From contig CALMOE010000071.1 in the NCBI GenBank assembly GCA_937871715.1, positions 1-50,387 of the forward strand: a stretch of 50,387 nt of DNA, read 5' to 3'. Within the stretch, counting starts at the first letter, position 1; each line of letters begins with the position of its first letter. Source of the stretch: an uncultured Geobacter sp. (GTDB lineage Bacteria; Desulfobacterota; Desulfuromonadia; Geobacterales; DSM-12255). The notes under the pieces are model-generated. The model searched no databases. It was not told where the DNA came from and saw only the letters and a list, made by a program, of their open reading frames with translations. Of this stretch, positions 48,214 to 50,387 are shown piece after piece. A program made the translations under genes and the position numbers.

Positions 48214-50387
48214 CTACGACTCTTCCCCGCCCCTCCCCTTCTCGAACCAGCCGTAGACCGAGGGGATGATCAGCAGGGTCAACAGGGTCGAGGTTACCAG
48301 CCCACCAACCACTACTGTAGCCAGCGGTTTCTGGATCTCCGAGCCGGCGCCTCCGGAGAGGAGCATGGGAATCAGGCTGAAGATGGCGATGGACGCGGTC
48401 ATCAGCACCGGGCGGAGACGGTCCGCTGCCCCCTTCCTGATGGACTCCTCCAGTGCCATGCCATCCTCCCGCAGCTGGGCGATGCGCGACACCAGCACCA
48501 GGCCGTTCAGCACCGCGACCCCGAAGAGGACCACGAAGCCGACGGATGCCGGCACCGAAAGGTACTGGCCGGAGATGAAGAGCGCGAAGACACCGCCGAT
48601 CAGGGCGAAGGGGAGGTTGGCGATGACCAGCAGGGCCAGCCGGATCGAGCGGAAGGTTACATACAGCAGCAGCAGGATCATGGCGACTGCCACCGGCCCG
48701 ATGATCATCAGCTTCTTCATGGCACGCTGCTGGTTCTCGAACTGCCCCCCCCAGGTGAGGTAGTAGCCGGGGGGGAGCTTGACCTGCTCCCTGATCTTCC
48801 GCTTCGCCTCGGCGACGAAGCTCCCCATGTCCCTGCCGGTGATGTTCATCTCGATGCCGATCCGCCGCACCCCGTCCTGGCGGCTGATCTGCACCGGCCC
48901 CTCCACCATCTTCACCTCCGCCAGCTGCTCCAGGGGGACGTTGACCCCGGTTTTCGTGGTAATGAGCAGATTTTTGATGGCTGCAAGGGAGTTGCGCTTA
49001 TCTTCCGGCAGCCGCACCGTGATGGGGAAGCTGCGGTTCTCCTCGTAGAGCAGGGACGCCGCCTTGCCGGCCACGGCAATTTCGATCACCTTCTGCACAT
49101 CGCTGATGTTCAGGCCGTAGCGGGCTATCTTCGTCCGGTCGATGTCCACCGTCAGGTAAGGCTGGCCCGAGACCTTTTCGGCGTTCAGATCCGTCCCCCC
49201 CTTGATGGTTGAAAGCACCCTGGCTATCTCCTGGGATTTTTCGCTGAGCACCCCCAGCTCCTCCCCGAACAGCTTGACGATCAGCTGCGCCCGGGTGCCG
49301 GCCACCAGCTCGTCGATGCGACACTGTATCGGCTGGCTGAAGCCGACCGTAATCCCGGCTGTCGCCTCAAGGGCCTTGCGCATCTCGTTGGTCAGCTCTT
49401 CCTTGGTGATGTCCCGCTGCCATTCACTCCTCGGCTTGAATATCCCCACGTAGCCGGTCTTGTCCGCCCCCCTGGTATCCAGGGCCACGCCGGTCTGGCC
49501 GGTCCTCCCCACTATCGTCTCCAGCTCCGGGAACTCCATCAGCCTGGCGGCGGCCCGCCCGTTCACCTCCAGGGCCTTTTCCAGTGAGACCCCGGGTAGC
49601 ATGGAGGTATCCATGTCGAAGGCCCCCTCGTCCATGATCGGCATGAACTCCGTCCCCAGGCGTGGCGCCAGGACGAGGGAGATCGCCAGCAGCGCTGCGG
49701 CGCTCCCCAGCACCATCCGCCTCCTGCCCATTGCATAGTCGAGCATCGGCCGGTAGAGCCGGTGGGCATGCCCCATGAGGAAGCTCTCCTTCTCCGGATG
49801 GGGCTTGAGGAAGAGGGTGCAGAGGACCGGGATGATGAAGATGGAGAGCAACAGGGACGCCAGCAGGGCAATGGCCACGGTGATGGCCAGGGGGCCGAAC
49901 ATCTTCCCCTCGATCCCCTCCAGGGCCAGGATCGGGATGAAGGTGATGGCGATGATCAGTTCGCCGAAGATGCTCGGCTTGCGCACCTCCATCACCGCCT
50001 TCAGCACCGTGCCGACAGAGGGGTGGTCCCCCCCCTCCTCGCTAAGGTGGCGCTGGACGTTCTCCACCTGGATGATGGTGGTGTCGATGATCATGCCGAT
50101 GGATATGGCCAGCCCCCCCAGGGACATGAGGTTGGCGGTGATGCCGGAGAGCTTCATGACGATGAAGGTTGCCAGGAGGGAGAGCGGCAGGGCGATGAGG
50201 ACGACGATGCTCCCCCGGATGCTGTTCAGCAGCAGGTAGAGGATGATCAGCACCAGGATGGAGCCCTCGATGAGCGCCATGTTGACCGTCCCCACGCTGG
50301 CCTTGACGATGTCGCTCCGGTCGTAATAGGGGACGACCTTGACACCTTCAGGGAGGATGTTGTTTTCGTTTATCTCCCTTACCTTCG
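48214..50387 (-). CDS. Heavy-metal efflux RND transporter, CusA/CzcA family (N-terminal part outside window)
   Basis: The coding frame runs to the right edge: codons before 50295 read KVREINENNILPEGVKVVPY and YYDRSDIVKASVGTVNMALI, standard family sequence, so the visible 723 codons are the C-terminal two thirds of a protein of about 1030 aa. TM4 reads AISIGMIIDTTIIQVEN; the Asp and Glu of the proton relay are present, but the DFG Asp of CzcA is Ser (SIG), nearer the CusA type. Later parts are DIDRTKIARYGLNISDVQKV and GFVVLFGVAVLNGLVLVSRI. It exports metal ions with membrane-fusion and outer-membrane partners not in view; Cu/Ag is a weak guess. Confidence 0.93.
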   Translation of the reverse strand, partial: KVREINENNILPEGVKVVPYYDRSDIVKASVGTVNMALIEGSILVLIILYLLLNSIRGSIVVLIALPLSLLATFIVMKLSGITANLMSLGGLAISIGMIIDTTIIQVENVQRHLSEEGGDHPSVGTVLKAVMEVRKPSIFGELIIAITFIPILALEGIEGKMFGPLAITVAIALLASLLLSIFIIPVLCTLFLKPHPEKESFLMGHAHRLYRPMLDYAMGRRRMVLGSAAALLAISLVLAPRLGTEFMPIMDEGAFDMDTSMLPGVSLEKALEVNGRAAARLMEFPELETIVGRTGQTGVALDTRGADKTGYVGIFKPRSEWQRDITKEELTNEMRKALEATAGITVGFSQPIQCRIDELVAGTRAQLIVKLFGEELGVLSEKSQEIARVLSTIKGGTDLNAEKVSGQPYLTVDIDRTKIARYGLNISDVQKVIEIAVAGKAASLLYEENRSFPITVRLPEDKRNSLAAIKNLLITTKTGVNVPLEQLAEVKMVEGPVQISRQDGVRRIGIEMNITGRDMGSFVAEAKRKIREQVKLPPGYYLTWGGQFENQQRAMKKLMIIGPVAVAMILLLLYVTFRSIRLALLVIANLPFALIGGVFALFISGQYLSVPASVGFVVLFGVAVLNGLVLVSRIAQLREDGMALEESIRKGAADRLRPVLMTASIAIFSLIPMLLSGGAGSEIQKPLATVVVGGLVTSTLLTLLIIPSVYGWFEKGRGGEES

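Noticed and set aside
47929-48256. Open frames on the plus strand between kdsB and the RND gene
   Set aside because: No ribosome site, no recognisable domain, and they run into the antisense of the RND gene.

Overview
The window is a dense, high-GC stretch of a Gram-negative chromosome. Gene order and protein sequence point to the Geobacterales (Geobacter and relatives). The blocks rpsB-tsf-pyrH-frr-uppS-cdsA-dxr-rseP, kdsB-pyrG-kdsA-kdsD-kdsC, and lptC-lptA-lptB-rpoN-hpf-ptsN-hprK-rapZ-EIIA-ptsH-ptsI are typical of that group. The LPS genes (lpt, kds) show an outer membrane. I found no tRNA, rRNA, CRISPR array, prophage or intact insertion sequence. The assignment to a lineage is inference from recognised sequences; no search was run.

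Layout, left to right. (1) 1-4191, minus strand: branched-chain amino acid operon ilvD-ilvB-ilvN, with ilvN cut at the left edge. (2) 4218-12335, minus: translation and envelope block rpsB-tsf / pyrH-frr / uppS-cdsA-dxr-rseP-tsaB-DUF3147, divided by two terminators. (3) 12554-15688, plus: lptF-lptG and a secreted IPT/TIG protein, meeting a minus-strand TPR membrane protein tail to tail. (4) 17487-20246: an intergenic palindromic element, then ahcY behind an ArsR-methyltransferase regulator (SahR-like) that has a clear promoter and overlapping operator. (5) 20330-23156: a flavin-dependent NMO-family oxidoreductase, then a secreted rhodanese and transglutaminase pair. (6) 23180-30692, minus: an accessory sugar cluster. 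(7) 30837-32492, plus: a two-component system. (8) 32596-34216: metK and a DUF503 gene. (9) 34233-42921, minus: the LPS-export / sigma-54 / regulatory PTS operon. (10) 43025-47923, minus: KDO synthesis with CTP synthase. (11) 48214-50387, minus: an HME-type RND metal efflux pump, cut at the right edge.

The most interesting region is 23180-30692. It encodes an NDP-hexose 2,3-dehydratase of the EvaA/TylX3/SpnO type, a KijD10-like Gfo/Idh 3-ketoreductase, a DegT-family aminotransferase and a SAM methyltransferase. These resemble the enzymes that make deoxyaminosugars in actinomycete antibiotics. They are combined with an ArnC-like polyprenyl-phosphate glycosyltransferase and a GT39/ArnT-like membrane glycosyltransferase. 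My inference is that the cluster makes an unusual 2,6-dideoxy amino sugar, loads it on undecaprenyl phosphate and attaches it to an envelope acceptor, by analogy with L-Ara4N modification of lipid A. A two-component system is encoded divergently next to it.

Other signals are an apparent AUC start codon for cdsA, a SahR-type autoregulatory operator, a family of intergenic 7-bp repeat elements arranged as inverted arms (four copies), a 183-bp imperfect palindrome, an 11-G run inside tsaB, and a possible antisense 3' UTR from the pts operon across a DUF503 gene.
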